Positions 10,557 to 21,037 of a stretch of DNA of 64,000 nucleotides are shown here, in pieces (position 1 is the stretch's first letter; every line of letters starts with the position of its first letter). The notes below the pieces were generated by a model. It saw nothing but the letters and a program-made list of their open reading frames with translations, had not been told where the DNA came from and searched no databases. The position numbers and the translations under genes are program-made. Origin of the DNA: Mus musculus (lineage: Eukaryota; Chordata; Mammalia; Rodentia; Muridae); contig NC_000075.6 in NCBI RefSeq assembly GCF_000001635.26, positions 110,110,644 to 110,174,643 of the forward strand, written 5' to 3'.

Positions 10557-10955
10557 GTGTAGGGAATGGAAGAAGTCCTGAGTAAGTGTGTACTATTGAC
10601 ACAGGCAAGGACAAGGACTCAGCTCCATGGAAGTGGCAGAGCCTTAACCTGGGTGAAGGCTCGAAAGAAATGCCAGAGCTTTCCTCAAGGGACCAAGTAT
10701 GAGTGTACATGAACAATGTCCAGTGTGTGCAAAGACTAGCAACTGCAGCTTCCCCTAGATGTTTATAGCCTCAGAGGTCTCCTGCCAAGACTAGCCAACC
10801 CTTCTCCCCCTCCCCCGTGCTGTACCTAATAAACATGCTGAGGTTCCAGAACCCTACCTCATTTCAGCTTTCCTGTACCTAAGTATGTATGCCTATTTTC
10901 ATTCTCACCCTGCTTCCAGTCAGGGTTCCAGGCCCCAGGCTGAGTGGGATGTGGT
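10557..10955. other. Non-coding, nothing recognised
   Basis: No repeat or gene I can name. Confidence 0.4.
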
Positions 10956-11010
10956 ACGCCTACCTTCTGCCTCCCTGGTGCTGGAATTAAAAGACGTGCG
11001 ACACCTGCCT
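10956..11010 (-). mobile_element. B1 fragment
   Basis: CTTCTGCCTCCCTGGTGCTGG and ATTAAAAGACGTGCGAC. Confidence 0.6.
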
Positions 11011-11219
11011 GTTCCCTTCACCCCTCACCCCCATGAAGTGTCAAGCTATATTCCATTCTTAGTGCTCACTGGCTTCTGAAAACTGAGTAGAGAAATAGCC
11101 ACTTGCTCTTTGCCCCATTGTCACAGACAGAGCCCAGCAGCTGTTCCTGCAGTCCTGACAGATCCAGCACAGCATCTGGAAGGCTGCTGTTTTTGTATTT
11201 TCAAAAACTGTTATGGTAT

Positions 11220-11398
11220 ACGTATATGATATTTGGGAGGTGCAGGGGATATATGCACGTGCCACAGCATACTGTGGAGCTCAAAGAAGTTGCAGGGCTT
11301 GTTCTTTCCTTCTACCTTTAGGTGGGCTCCAGTGATGAGCTCGAGTCATAAGGTTTGTGTGAGAAGTACCTACCCAGTGAGCCATTTCTCTGGCCCTC
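11220..11398 (-). mobile_element. RSINE1-type SINE
   Basis: Antisense pattern: GCACGTGCCACAGCATACTG, TCCTTCTACCTTTAGGTGGG and AGTGAGCCATTTCTCTGGCC. Confidence 0.65.
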
Positions 11399-11810
11399 AT
11401 GCTTTAAATGCATGACAGGTTCAAAGCCCAGACATTGAGGTTTTTGTTTTGTCGCCATTTTTACTTGTAGAGAAACATGTGTTTCTCACCCCCTGTTACC
11501 TATACTTCATGAGGACAGTTCTCCCACTCCTTCAGACATGTTATTTTATGGTTGTGAAGGCCAAATTGACTCTGCTTATTTCTGGATGCGTAACTGGGCA
11601 ACATCATAAGACACTATGTTTAAAAAAAAAAAATAGGCCTTGCAGGTAGAGACGCAATAGTGGGTTTAACTTGGTGTTTGCGCATGTTCAAAACAAAAGC
11701 ACAAGTCCTCAGAGCAGACCTGCACAGTAAATGATGTGCAGGACACGTGAAAATGAATACACACCTGGGCTCAGTGTGACGAAGCTACAGAGAATCAAGG
11801 ATGAGAAAAC

Positions 11811-11925
11811 CTTGCCAGGCATGGTGACACATACCTCTGGTTCCAGCCCTCAGGTGGCAGAGGCAGGTGGAACTCTGTGAGTTCATGGACTCATGAGCTC
11901 TAAGACTAAGTGAAGAGACCCCGCC
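11811..11925 (+). mobile_element. B1 SINE, older
   Basis: GCCAGGCATGGTGACACATACC head. The second half is scrambled. Confidence 0.7.
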
Positions 11926-11999
11926 ACAATAACCAAAAGAGTTGAGTCACAGCTTAAGCAGAAATTTAGTTAACAAAGCTAAGCAAAAACAGTACTCCA

Positions 12000-12170
12000 G
12001 GGCTGGTGAGATGGCTCAGTGGGTAAGAGCACCCGACTGCTCTTCCGAAGGTCCGAAGTTCAAATCCCAGCAACCACATGGTGGCTCACAACCACCCATA
12101 ATGAGATCTGACTCCCTGAAGACAGCTACAGTGTACTTACATATAATAAATAAATAAATCTTTAAAAAAA
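12000..12170 (+). mobile_element. B2 SINE
   Basis: Complete head and tail, with an internal deletion removing the GCCCTCTTCTGGTGTGTC part. Confidence 0.93.
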
Positions 12171-12245
12171 ATACTCCAATGAGAGTGAGCTGCCTCAAGA
12201 CAGAACAGCGTGTGGGTTGTATGTTATGACCTTAGAAAAAGAGAG

Positions 12246-12515
12246 TTGAGAATGCTGCGCAGGTTGCCAAACTTGGCAACCTAAGTTTTGTCCCCAGAAC
12301 TCGCATGGTGTAAGGAGAGAGCCATCCAAATCTTAGCCTCTAGTAAAGTGTACAACAAAATGCCCAAGTGCATTTTCATAAGAAGGTGGTGTGCTCATAC
12401 GAGTAAGGTGACACATGTAAGGGTGGAAGGAGAGAACCAGCTCTACAAAATTGTCCTCTTACATGCATACCGTGACCTGCCCACACATGCACACACATCA
12501 TGTACACACATAGTA
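12246..12515 (+). mobile_element. RSINE1-type SINE
   Basis: GGAAGGAGAGAACCAGCTC, AAATTGTCCTCTTACATGC and a CA-rich end. Confidence 0.6.
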
Positions 12516-12528
12516 GTAAGACTTTTAG

Positions 12529-12727
12529 GGCAGGAGACATGGCTCAGTGGTTAAGAGCACTGACTGCTCTTCTAGATGTCCTGAGTTCAATTCCCAGCAA
12601 CCACATGATAGCTCAAAACCATCTGTAATGGGATCCAATGCACTCTCTGGTGTGTCTGAAGATAGCTACAGTGTATACATATACATTACATAAATAAATA
12701 AATAAATAAATAAATAAATTTTAAAAA
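12529..12727 (+). mobile_element. B2 SINE
   Basis: Complete B2 with a long AATA tail (12688-12720). Confidence 0.93.
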
Positions 12728-12855
12728 CACTACTAAATGAAAAAAGACATAAATTTGAATAGAATACAGTAGAAGAGACAAAAGGAGGAAGTGAAAAACA
12801 TGGTAAAAATGATAAGTTGTGCAAGAGGACATAACTGAATCAAAACATATGTATG

Positions 12856-13024
12856 GACCAGTGAGATAGCTCAGGGTACAGATACTTTCAGAACCATCCC
12901 AGTGACCTGAATTAAATCTCTGGATCCTATGTGAAGGGAAAAATGGAAAATTAACTTCACAAAGTTGTCTTGTACGTTTATGCCGTGTGTGTTCATGCCA
13001 AAACACATAATACACACACACAAA
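12856..13024 (+). mobile_element. RSINE1-type SINE
   Basis: GTGAGATAGCTCAGGGTAC, AAGTTGTCTTGTACG and a CA-rich 3' end. Confidence 0.6.
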
Positions 13025-13212
13025 ACTAACCAAGCAAGCAGCCAACAAACAAACAAAAACAGTACTCCAGGTATTTATGAGGAAGATACAGTAGCAATTT
13101 GCCTATAATAGTAGCAGTTATTTCAAAGGCCAGAGTGAGAGGACACTTGAGTCAGGAATTTAAGCCAGCCTTGGTAACAAAATGATACTCAGTCTTAAAA
13201 AAAAATATTATC

Positions 13213-13362
13213 TAAGGTGGTGGTGGCATATGCCTTTAATCCTAGCACTTGGGATGCAGAGACAGCAGGAGGATTTCTAAGTTCAAGGCCAGTCTGGTCT
13301 GTGGAACAAGTTTCAGGACAGCCTGGGCTATACAGGGAAACCCTGACTTAACATACCAAAAA
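13213..13362 (+). mobile_element. B1 SINE
   Basis: GGTGGTGGCATATGCCTTTA to GAAACCCTGACTTAAC. The GATA microsatellite begins in its tail. Confidence 0.88.
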
Positions 13363-13364
13363 TA

Positions 13365-13380
13365 GATAGATAAGATAGAT

Positions 13381-13453
<73 letters not shown>
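13365..13453. repeat. (GATA)n microsatellite in a B1 tail
   Basis: About 20 GATA units, imperfect in the first 30 bases and perfect afterwards. Probably length-polymorphic. Confidence 0.97.
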
Positions 13454-13579
13454 GCCTGATTCTAAACCAAAAGGTTTAAATTTTAATACCACTTATTCAG
13501 GGTACTTAGTGCCCAGCCTCTCAAGAAAATATCTGGGGGCTGGAGAGATGACTCAGCCAGTGGTTAAGAGCACTGACTG

Positions 13580-13767
13580 GGAGGCTGGTGAGATGGCTCA
13601 GGGGGTAAGAGCACCCGACTGCTCTTCCAAAAGTCCGAAGTTCAAATCCCAGCAACCACATGGTGGCTCACAACCACCTGTAACAGAGATCTGATGCCCT
13701 CTTCTGGTGGTCTGAAGACAGCTACAGTGTACTTACATATAATAAATAAATAAATCTTTAAAAAAAA
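13580..13767 (+). mobile_element. B2 SINE nested in B2
   Basis: Complete B2 between perfect 14-nt repeats AAGAGCACTGACTG at 13566-13579 and 13768-13781. Confidence 0.96.
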
Positions 13768-13913
13768 AAGAGCACTGACTGCTCTTCCAGAGGTCCTGAG
13801 TTCAAATCCCAGCAACCACATGGTGGCTCACAACCATCCATAATGAGATCTGATGCCCTCTTCTGGTGTGTCTGAAGACAGTTATAGTGTACACATATAA
13901 AACAGCTATAGTA

Positions 13914-14070
13914 AGCTGAGCATGGTGGCGCACGCCTTTGATTCCAGCATTTGGGAGGCAGAGGCAAGCAGATTTATGAGTTCAAGGCCAGCCTGGTCTA
14001 CAACGTGAGTGAGTTCCAGGACAGCCAGGGCTACACAGAGAAACCCTGTCTCAACAAAACAAAACAAAAC
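13914..14070 (+). mobile_element. B1 SINE nested in B2 tail
   Basis: Complete B1 with AAAAC tail units, between 15-nt repeats at 13899-13913 and 14071-14085 (two mismatches). Confidence 0.9.
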
Positions 14071-14127
14071 AAAACAGCTACAGTGTACTTACATATAATA
14101 AATGAATAAATCTTTAAAAAAATTTTT

Positions 14128-14212
14128 GTAGGGTTTGTGTATGTTTATATATATGTGTGTGTGTATGTGTGTATATATGTATGTATGTGTATATGTATAT
14201 GTATATATATGT
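14128..14212. repeat. TATG/TG simple repeat
   Basis: Alternating purine-pyrimidine run of TATG, TG and TA units after the nested SINE cluster. Confidence 0.85.
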
Positions 14213-14259
14213 AAGCAGAATGTTTTAAGGTCTGTTAGCCTTTTTAATTTGTTTTCTTT

Positions 14260-14397
14260 TTGAGTGTATAAATATGTAGGCATGCACCTTTCATGCTATG
14301 GCATGCATGTGGGGATCTGAGGAAACTCCAAGAGTCAGTTCTCTTCTTCATGGATTCTAGAAGTTGAATTCAGGTTATCAGCAACCTTACCAGTTAT
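14260..14397 (-). mobile_element. RSINE1-type SINE
   Basis: CATGCTATGGCATGCATGTGG and AGAGTCAGTTCTCTTCTTC in antisense order. Confidence 0.6.
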
Positions 14398-14408
14398 CTC
14401 ACTGATAG

Positions 14409-14635
14409 TCTTTTTTTTTTTTTTTAAAGATTTATCGTTTTTTGTTTTTTTTTTTTTTTGTTTTTTTTTTTTTAATGTAAGTACACTGTAGCTGTCTTCA
14501 GACACCAGAAGAGGGAATCAGGTCTTGTTACACATGGTTGTGAGCCACCATGTAGTTGCTGGGTTGCTGGGATTTGAACCTAGGACTTCTGGAAGAGCAG
14601 TCAGTGCTCTTAACTGCTGAGCCATCTCTAGCCCC
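14409..14635 (-). mobile_element. B2 SINE with target-site duplication
   Basis: Antisense B2 with an expanded, interrupted T tract. CTCACTGATAG is at 14398-14408 and 14636-14646. Confidence 0.95.
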
Positions 14636-14646
14636 CTCACTGATAG

Positions 14647-15200
14647 GCTTACATAAATATTAAATTTTTGACTTTTTAAAAATCTCTTTATGAAGCTCAG
14701 GCTGGATTCACATTTTTTCCGTGATTACATGATTACACTTGTATTCCCATAGTTGTAGCTAAACTATAGATAACAGGCATACACTTAGTGATAAAATAGG
14801 TACACACACACACACAAACACACAACAAATTAGAGGAGAAAATGGTTATTTTAGCTAACAATTCCCGTTTAGTGTCTATTGTTGAAAAGAAACCACAGTA
14901 CTAGGAGCTTGAGACAGCTGGTCAAGGGCAAAAAGAATGAATTTATACTTGCTACCTTGTACTCAGTACCTTGGTTTCTGTACTGTTATATAGTTAAGGA
15001 TTTCCACTGCCTAGGATACATGGTTCCAAATTACTGTAAGTTGTGTGAAGTTGACAAGGCTAACCATCACATATGGGAATGTAATCATGAATGTATTTAG
15101 AGGTTCATTTTTTGACATTGCTGTAGATTGAATCTAGGACTCATGCTTTGTAGCATGCACTCTACCACTAATTAATCCTCCAGCCTAAATACCTTTCCTT
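14647..15200. other. Non-coding, mostly unassigned
   Basis: A short CA run lies at 14800-14822. A possible ID remnant (15120-15185) has TGTAGCATGCACTCTACCAC. Nothing else is clear. Confidence 0.4.
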
Positions 15201-15213
15201 AAAATTGCTTTTA

Positions 15214-15380
15214 TAAGCCGGGCAGTGGTGGCTCACGCCTTTAATCCCAGCACTTGGGAGGCAGAGGCAAGTGGATTTCTGAGTTTGAGGCCAGCCTGGT
15301 CTACAAAGTGAGTGCCAGGACAGCCAGGGCTACACAGAGAAACCCTGTCTCGAATGAATAAATAAATACATAAATACATA
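15214..15380 (+). mobile_element. B1 SINE with target-site duplication
   Basis: Near-consensus B1 with an AATAAATAC tail. AAAATTGCTTTTA is at 15201-15213 and 15381-15393. Confidence 0.95.
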
Positions 15381-15467
15381 AAATTGCTTTTAGTTGACTT
15401 GCCATGATGCCATATTCTTTTTAATCCAAAACAACAAAAATTACATTGCTTTATCACATGCTCACTT

Positions 15468-15662
15468 CTTTTTTTTTTTTTTTAGATTTATTTATTTATT
15501 TATTATATGTAAGTGCACTGTAGCTGTCTTCAGACACTCCAGAAGAGGGAGTCAGATCTCGTTATGGATGGTTGTGAGCCACCATGTGGTTTCTGGGATT
15601 TGAACTCAGGACCTTCGGAAGAGCAGTCGGGTGCTCTTACCCACTGAGCCATCTCACCAGCC
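15468..15662 (-). mobile_element. B2 SINE
   Basis: Complete antisense B2. Confidence 0.95.
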
Positions 15663-15664
15663 CA

Positions 15665-15793
15665 CGTGTTCACTTCTGTGATCATGTGGAGGTCAGATGT
15701 TAGGAGTCAGCTTTGCATCAGGGATGCAGGGATTGAGCTCAGATTGTTCTGCCTGGCCACATACACCTTCATCCAGTGAGTCATCTAGCTGGT
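15665..15793 (-). mobile_element. RSINE1-type remnant
   Basis: ATCATGTGGAGGTCAGATGT and CCAGTGAGTCATCTAGCTGG. Confidence 0.5.
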
Positions 15794-15825
15794 TTAATAC
15801 CTTTGGGATTTTTTTTGGATTTGGG

Positions 15826-16003
15826 TTTTTTTTTAATTTTTTTTATGTATATGAGTACACTGTAGCTGTCTTCACACACACCAGAAGGGGCATCAGATCC
15901 CATTACAGATGGTTGTGAGCCACCATGTGGTTGCTGGGATTTGAACTCAGGACCTGTGGAAGAGCAGTCAGTGTTCTTAACCACTGAGCCATCTCTCCAG
16001 CCC
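15826..16003 (-). mobile_element. B2 SINE
   Basis: Antisense B2 with CACACACACC in place of the usual CAGACACACC. Confidence 0.93.
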
Positions 16004-16036
16004 AAGTATCCAGCCCAAAGCATGTTCTTTGATATC

Positions 16037-16150
16037 TTTTTTTTTTTTTTCCGAGACAGGGTTTCTCTGTGTAGCCCTGGCTGTCCTGGAACTCACTCTG
16101 TAGACCAGGCTGGCCTCGAACTCAGAAATCTGCCTGCCTCTGCCTCCCTT
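16037..16150 (-). mobile_element. 5'-truncated B1 SINE
   Basis: Only the 3' two-thirds is present, ending at TGCCTCCCTTAG. CTTTGATATCTT on both sides marks a genuine truncated insertion. Confidence 0.9.
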
Positions 16151-16244
16151 AGTACTTTGATATCTTGTCTGCAAATTATTTTGGCAAATTTTCACTCTTA
16201 TGTGGGAGAATATGGGGTAAGACAAGGTTGGATTCTTTAAATAT

Positions 16245-16385
16245 TTGGAAATAGGGTTTCTTTGTGTGGCCTTGGCTGACCTGGAGCTCACTCTGTAGAC
16301 CAGGCTGGCCTCAAATTCACAGAGTTCTCCCTGCCTCTGCCTCCCATGTGCTGGGATTAAAGGTGTGTGCCACCACTGCCCGGCT
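16245..16385 (-). mobile_element. B1 SINE
   Basis: Antisense B1 with a few substitutions and an intact CACTGCCCGGC end. Confidence 0.9.
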
Positions 16386-16547
16386 AAATAAATCTTTAAA
16401 TTACTTGCCACACTCTACTTTTTGTAGGAGCTTGATATGGCCTCGCCCAACAGATAATGTAGATCACCAAGCTATTAACCACTTCCAATTACCAGCTTTC
16501 TGGATGAAAGAATATTTACACTTTTTCCATTGGAAAGACAATCTTCT

Positions 16548-16740
16548 TTTTTTTTTTTTTTAAAAGATTTATTTATTTATTATATGTAAGTACACTGTAG
16601 CTGTCCTCAGATACTCCAGAAGAAGGCATCAGATTTCGTTACGGATGGTTGTGAGCCACCATGTGGTTGCTGGGATTTGAACTCGGGACCTTCGGAAGAG
16701 CAGTCGGTGCTCTTAACCACTGAGCCATCTCGCCAGCCCC
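16548..16740 (-). mobile_element. B2 SINE with target-site duplication
   Basis: GAAAGACAATCTTCT is at 16533-16547 and 16741-16755, around a near-consensus antisense B2. Confidence 0.96.
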
Positions 16741-16859
16741 GAAAGACAATCTTCTGTGCTTAACATTCCTGGTTTCTCTGGAGATTTGTGGGTACAAGGA
16801 CCTTCAAGCTGTGCTCCAACATAACACTATGCCCAATTGAAAACCTTGGAACCTCTCTC

Positions 16860-16978
16860 TGGGGTCTGTCTCATGTATACTAGGCTGGCCTTACACTAGC
16901 TATATACCCTAGGTTGGTCTTGAATGCCTCATCCTTCTGCCTCTAGTTCTCCAGTGCTGGGATTGCAGGCACGTGCCA
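16860..16978 (-). mobile_element. Old B1-like SINE
   Basis: ACTAGGCTGGCCTTACACTAG and GTGCTGGGATTGCAGGCACG. Confidence 0.65.
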
Positions 16979-16994
16979 ACATACTCTACTTTCT

Positions 16995-17151
16995 TTTTGT
17001 TTGTTTGTTTTGTTTTCAAGACAGGGTTTCTCTGTATAGCCCTGACTGTCCTGGAACTCACTTTGTAGACCAGGCTGGCCTCGAACTCAGAAATCTTCCT
17101 GACTCTGTCTCCCAAATGCTGGGATTAAAGGCGTGCGCCACCATTGCCTGG
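16995..17151 (-). mobile_element. B1 SINE abutting B2, sharing one duplication
   Basis: Antisense B1 directly joined to the T tract of the next B2. No separate target repeat lies between them. Confidence 0.93.
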
Positions 17152-17341
17152 CTTTTTTTTTTTTTTAAGATTGATTTATTTATTATATGTAAGCACACTT
17201 TTGCTGTCTTCAGACACTCCAGAAAGGGCATCAGATCTCATTGTGGATGGTTGTGAGCCACCATGTGGTTGCTGGAATTTGAACTCATGACCTTTGGAAG
17301 AGCAGTCAGTGCTCTTACCCGCTGAGCCATCTCACCAGCCC
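17152..17341 (-). mobile_element. B2 SINE
   Basis: Antisense B2. CATACTCTACTTTCT (16980-16994 and 17342-17356) brackets this element and the B1 beside it. Confidence 0.94.
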
Positions 17342-17364
17342 CATACTCTACTTTCTAGAAAATA

Positions 17365-17552
17365 TATTTTATTAAATTTATGTAGATGTGAACATTCATG
17401 AACCTATATGTTAGCATATGTGCTGGTACACTAGTGTGGAAGTTAGAGGACAACTTGAGGGAATCTGTCTTTCCTTCCACCTTGTGGGTCCTAGGTACTC
17501 AGGTCATCAGATATGGCAGCAAGAGTCTTTAGCCACTGAGCCATCTGTCTAC
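17365..17552 (-). mobile_element. RSINE1-type SINE
   Basis: GGAAGTTAGAGGACAACTTG, TTTCCTTCCACCTTGTGGG and CCACTGAGCCATCTGTC. Confidence 0.65.
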
Positions 17553-17704
17553 AATACCCTCCCAAGTTTCACTTTTAATTATTTCAAGTATTTTTGTTGT
17601 TATTGTTGTTTCAGTGAGCCTGGGTAACACCATGCAGCCACAGCTGACCTTGAATTTAATTTCAGTGACTTTCCTGTCACACACACCTCTTGCTACCACA
17701 CCTG

Positions 17705-17850
17705 GTGTTAATTTTTATTTGGAGACAAGGTTGTAGTCATTTGCCCACATTGACCTTGAACTCACTTTGTGGCCCAAGGTTCACTGTAGCCTTCAATCTT
17801 ATTACTTCAGCCTCATGAGTAATTGGGGTTGCAGCTCTGTATAATCAGGC
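17705..17850 (-). mobile_element. Very old B1-like SINE
   Basis: GGAGACAAGGTTGTAGTC and ACCTTGAACTCACTTTGTGG. Confidence 0.5.
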
Positions 17851-17899
17851 CTGTGCCTTACCATAGATACATACATGTATGTATGAATGGCTGTGTTGC

Positions 17900-18001
17900 C
17901 TTCACAGTGCAGTTCAGAACCCCTGGAACTGGAGTTAAAGGAGGTTATGAGCCACTATTTAGATGTTAGGAATTGAACTAGGTCCTCTGGTAGAAGAGCT
18001 T
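17900..18001 (-). mobile_element. B3 fragment
   Basis: CCCTGGAACTGGAGTTAAAGG and TTAGGAATTGAACTAGGTCC, facing the next B2. Confidence 0.65.
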
Positions 18002-18015
18002 ATCTCAGTTATCTG

Positions 18016-18432
18016 ATTGCTCTTCTGAAGGTCCTGAGTTCAAATTCCAGCAGCCACATGGTGGCTCACAACCATCCATAATGAGATCTGATGCCCTCTT
18101 CTGGAGTGTCTGAAGACAGCTACAGTGTACTTACATATGATAATAATTAAATCTTTGTGGCCGGGCATAGTGGCACACGCCTTTAATCCCAGCACTTGGG
18201 AGGCAGAGGCAGGCGAATTTCTGAGTTCGAGGCCAGCCTGGTCTACAAAGTGAGTTCCAGGACAGCCAGGGCTACACAGAGAAACCCTGTCTCAAAAAAC
18301 CAAAAAAAAAAAAAAAAAAAAAAAAATCTTTGTGAGTGAGTGGGGTTGGACTTCAATTCCCAACAACCACATGATGGCTCACAACCATCTGTAGAGCTAC
18401 AGTGTACTCATATACATAAGATAAATACTTAA
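18016..18432 (+). mobile_element. Dimeric B2 (copy 1), interrupted by a B1
   Basis: Left monomer 18016-18159, B1 insertion, then a shortened linker and a right monomer (18350-18432). The right monomer jumps from ACCATCTGTA directly to GAGCTACAGTGTACTC (join near 18391). The copies at 50741 and 52066 share this structure. Confidence 0.75.
18160..18323 (+). mobile_element. B1 SINE with target-site duplication
   Basis: AAATCTTTGTG is at 18149-18159 and 18324-18334. Near-consensus B1 with a long A-tail. Confidence 0.95.
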
Positions 18433-18435
18433 AAG

Positions 18436-18535
18436 AGGACAGGATCTCACTCCAGGCTGGCCACTAGCTCACAAAGATCTGCCTGCTCTGTGTCCTAGTG
18501 CTGGAATTAAAGGCCTGAGCCACTATGGTATGGCA
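18436..18535 (-). mobile_element. B1 fragment
   Basis: GGACAGGATCTCACTCCAGG and GTGCTGGAATTAAAGGCCTG, with an internal deletion. Confidence 0.7.
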
Positions 18536-18546
18536 CTTTATGTGAG

Positions 18547-18706
18547 GTTTTTTTTTTTGTTTTTGTTTTTTTGAGACAGGGTTTCTCTGTGTGGCCCTGG
18601 CTGTCCTGGTACTCACTCTGTAGACCAGGCTGGCCTCGAGCTCAGAAATCCACCTGCCTCTGCCTCCCAAGTGCTGGAATTAAAGGGGTGTGCCACCACC
18701 GCCCAA
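18547..18706 (-). mobile_element. B1 SINE
   Basis: Antisense near-consensus B1. Confidence 0.94.
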
Positions 18707-18805
18707 CATTCATATGCATTTTTATGTCTCTATTGTACTATCAACAAAGAACAGCGTGTACTTGAAAAAGGATGTTTACTTCAGATATAATTTCTGGGTT
18801 ATTCA

Positions 18806-18990
18806 GTTATAATTTCTGGCTCAGCAGTTAAGAACACTTGTTCTTCCAAAGGACATGGGTCTGATTCCCAGCACCCACATGGAAGCTCACAACCATCTCT
18901 ATGTAACCCCATTTCTAGCTGATGCCCTCTGTTAACTTTCATGGGCACTAAGCACCCATGTGGTACACAGGCGCTTATGGGAGAACAAAA
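18806..18990 (+). mobile_element. B3 SINE
   Basis: CTGGCTCAGCAGTTAAGAAC to GGGCACTAAGCACCCATGTG, the B3 3' signature. Confidence 0.8.
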
Positions 18991-19224
18991 GATTTATGCA
19001 CATACAAAAACAAAGTAGACTCTACCATCTGACACTAGTTATTTAACGTCTCTATGATTGTTGTTCCATTTTGTCCATGATTCATTTTTCTTATCTGCAG
19101 TAAGTGTGCTTAGTGCAAATCATGGTACAGAAGTCCACAGTGCTTCACAAACACCAGCTATAGTAGTTCTAGTTACGTTCTGAAGCCGCACAATCCCCTT
19201 CTTTGAGACCAATTTTTTCTTCCT

Positions 19225-19413
19225 TTTTTTATTTAGAAGATATATATTTTTATTTGTATGAACACACTATAGCTGTCTTCAGACACACACCAGAAGAGGG
19301 CATTGGGTCCCATTACAGATGGTTGTGAGTCATCATGTGGTTGCTAGGAATTGAACTCAGGACCTCTGGAAAAGCAGTCAGTGCTCTTAACCGCTGAGCC
19401 ATCTCTCTAGCCA
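19225..19413 (-). mobile_element. B2 SINE, older
   Basis: Antisense B2 with a decayed tail and intact AACCGCTGAGCCATCTCTC. Confidence 0.9.
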
Positions 19414-19430
19414 TTTATTTTATTATTATT

Positions 19431-19555
19431 ATTTTTTTTTTTTTTTGGTTTTTTTCGAGACAGAGTTTCTCTGTATAGCTCTGGCTGTCCTGGAACTCAC
19501 TTTGTAGACCAGGCTGGCCTGGAATTCAGAAATCTGCCGGCCTCTGCCTCCTGCC
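19431..19555 (-). mobile_element. 5'-truncated B1 SINE
   Basis: Antisense B1 ending at CCGGCCTCTGCCTCC. The head is missing. Confidence 0.9.
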
Positions 19556-19565
19556 ATTTTTCTTT

Positions 19566-19757
19566 TTAAAAGAACTTAAAAAATATTTATTATTAAATGT
19601 AAATACACTGTAGCTGTCTGTCTTCAGACACATCAGAAGAGGGCGTCAGATCTCATTAAGGGTGGTTGTGAGCCTCCTTGTGGCTGCTGGGATTTGAAAC
19701 CAGGACCTTCAGAAGAGCAGTCAGTGCTCTTAACCATTAAGCCATCTCTCCAGGTCC
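19566..19757 (-). mobile_element. B2 SINE
   Basis: Antisense B2 with a duplicated GTCT in its middle. Confidence 0.92.
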
Positions 19758-19765
19758 TTAAAAGT

Positions 19766-19920
19766 TTTTTGTTTTTTTTTTTTTCGAGACAGGGTTTCTC
19801 TATATAGCCCTGGCTGTCCTGGAACTCACTCTGTAGACCAGGCTGGCCTCGAACTCAGAAATTGGCCTGCCTCTGCCTCTGGAGTGCTGGGGATTAAAGG
19901 CATGTGCCACCACGCCCGGC
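19766..19920 (-). mobile_element. B1 SINE
   Basis: Antisense near-consensus B1, with TTAAAAG on both sides. Confidence 0.94.
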
Positions 19921-19940
19921 TTTAAAAGAACTTTTAAATT

Positions 19941-20133
19941 ACATTTATGCATTTACTTTATGTTGCTTATGTCTGTGGGTGTGAATGTGCCATGACAAGC
20001 ATGTCATTCCAGGCTGCCTGTAGAAGTCAGAGGACAAGTTAGTTGGTTGGTTCTCTCCTTCCATTGTTCCAGTTCCAGAATTGAATTTAGGTCGTCACTA
20101 TTGGCATTACCCGCTGAGCCATTTCACTGCCCT
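19941..20133 (-). mobile_element. RSINE1-type SINE
   Basis: GAAGTCAGAGGACAAGTTAG, CTCTCCTTCCATTGTTCC and ACCCGCTGAGCCATTTCAC. Confidence 0.65.
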
Positions 20134-20139
20134 GCTCCA

Positions 20140-20247
20140 TTTTGTTGTTGAGACAGGGTCTCTGTATGTAGTCTTGGAACTCACTATGGTAACAAGCTGG
20201 CCTAAAAGTCAGCGACCTCCTGAGTGCTAGGATTACTACCACCCAGA
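20140..20247 (-). mobile_element. Old B1-like SINE
   Basis: TTGAGACAGGGTCTCTGTATG and AACTCACTATGGTAAC. Confidence 0.6.
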
Positions 20248-20406
20248 ATTAGGTATGGGTGATGTATGTGTGCCACAGTACACAGTCAGGGTGTAACTTC
20301 GTGAAGAATTTCACCTTCTACTTTTATGAGAATTCTGGGGTTCCAACTCAGGTTGCCAAGCTTTTTAAGAACTGAGCCAAATACATAACCTGAGACAACT
20401 AGTCTC

Positions 20407-20542
20407 TTTTGTTTGTTCAGGCAGGGAGGGTTTCCTGTAGCCCTGGTTGTCCTGGCTTTCAAGCTCTATGTACATCAGGCAGGCCTGGAACTCAGAAAAC
20501 CTCCTGCTTCTACCTTATGGGATTAAAGGCGTGCACACTACA
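20407..20542 (-). mobile_element. Old B1 SINE
   Basis: TTCCTGTAGCCCTGGTTGTCC and GGGATTAAAGGCGTGCAC. Confidence 0.75.
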
Positions 20543-20959
20543 TCTTCTAGGCTATCTCCATTTTTTTTTAAGGTCTATAAACTCATCACACCTCCTCACT
20601 TGGAGCTTCGTGAACATATCATGTTCACGTTTCCAATACAGCCAATACATTGTTTACAATGTAAACTTTCAGCCTTCATATAGCCTTCAAATGTAGATAA
20701 AGCGTCCAGTTCCCAACGCGGATGATAAAAACACCAGGTTGAAGAGAGAGCTACAAAAAAAACCGTTGGGTAATTGTGATCACTTGTTCACTCAGGGACT
20801 GGTTTTCTGGAATACTTTTAAAGTGATGAATTTGAGAGAGTGCGAATCACAAAGGAAGATAATGTCCAGGTCGCAGAAGTAGCTGGAGCTAGGCCGACTA
20901 AGCAGAAACCATCTGATGTGGTTCGAGAAACATTAATGAAGCCCCAAGAAAGACTAGGT
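20543..20959. other. SINE-free upstream flank of Smarcc1 promoter
   Basis: No repeat recognised. It may hold proximal regulatory sequence, but I see no distinctive motif. Confidence 0.4.
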
Positions 20960-21037
20960 CTTTAATGCAGGTCCCCAAACCGACGCGGCCTCCGGGACTA
21001 GCAGGAATTGCTTACTAGCGCTCGGGGGCGGGTACGC

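Larger units (their letters stand above)
13536..14125 (+). mobile_element. B2 SINE interrupted by a second B2 and a B1
   Basis: Outer B2 pieces are at 13536-13579, 13768-13913 and 14071-14125. The head is split inside AAGAGCACTGACTG. The tail is split inside AAAACAGCTAYAGT. Confidence 0.9.

Noticed and set aside
13365..13453. Regular GATA array considered as a CRISPR-like or structured repeat
   Set aside because: It is a simple tetranucleotide microsatellite in a B1 tail. Repeat-spacer organisation is absent and the genome is mammalian.
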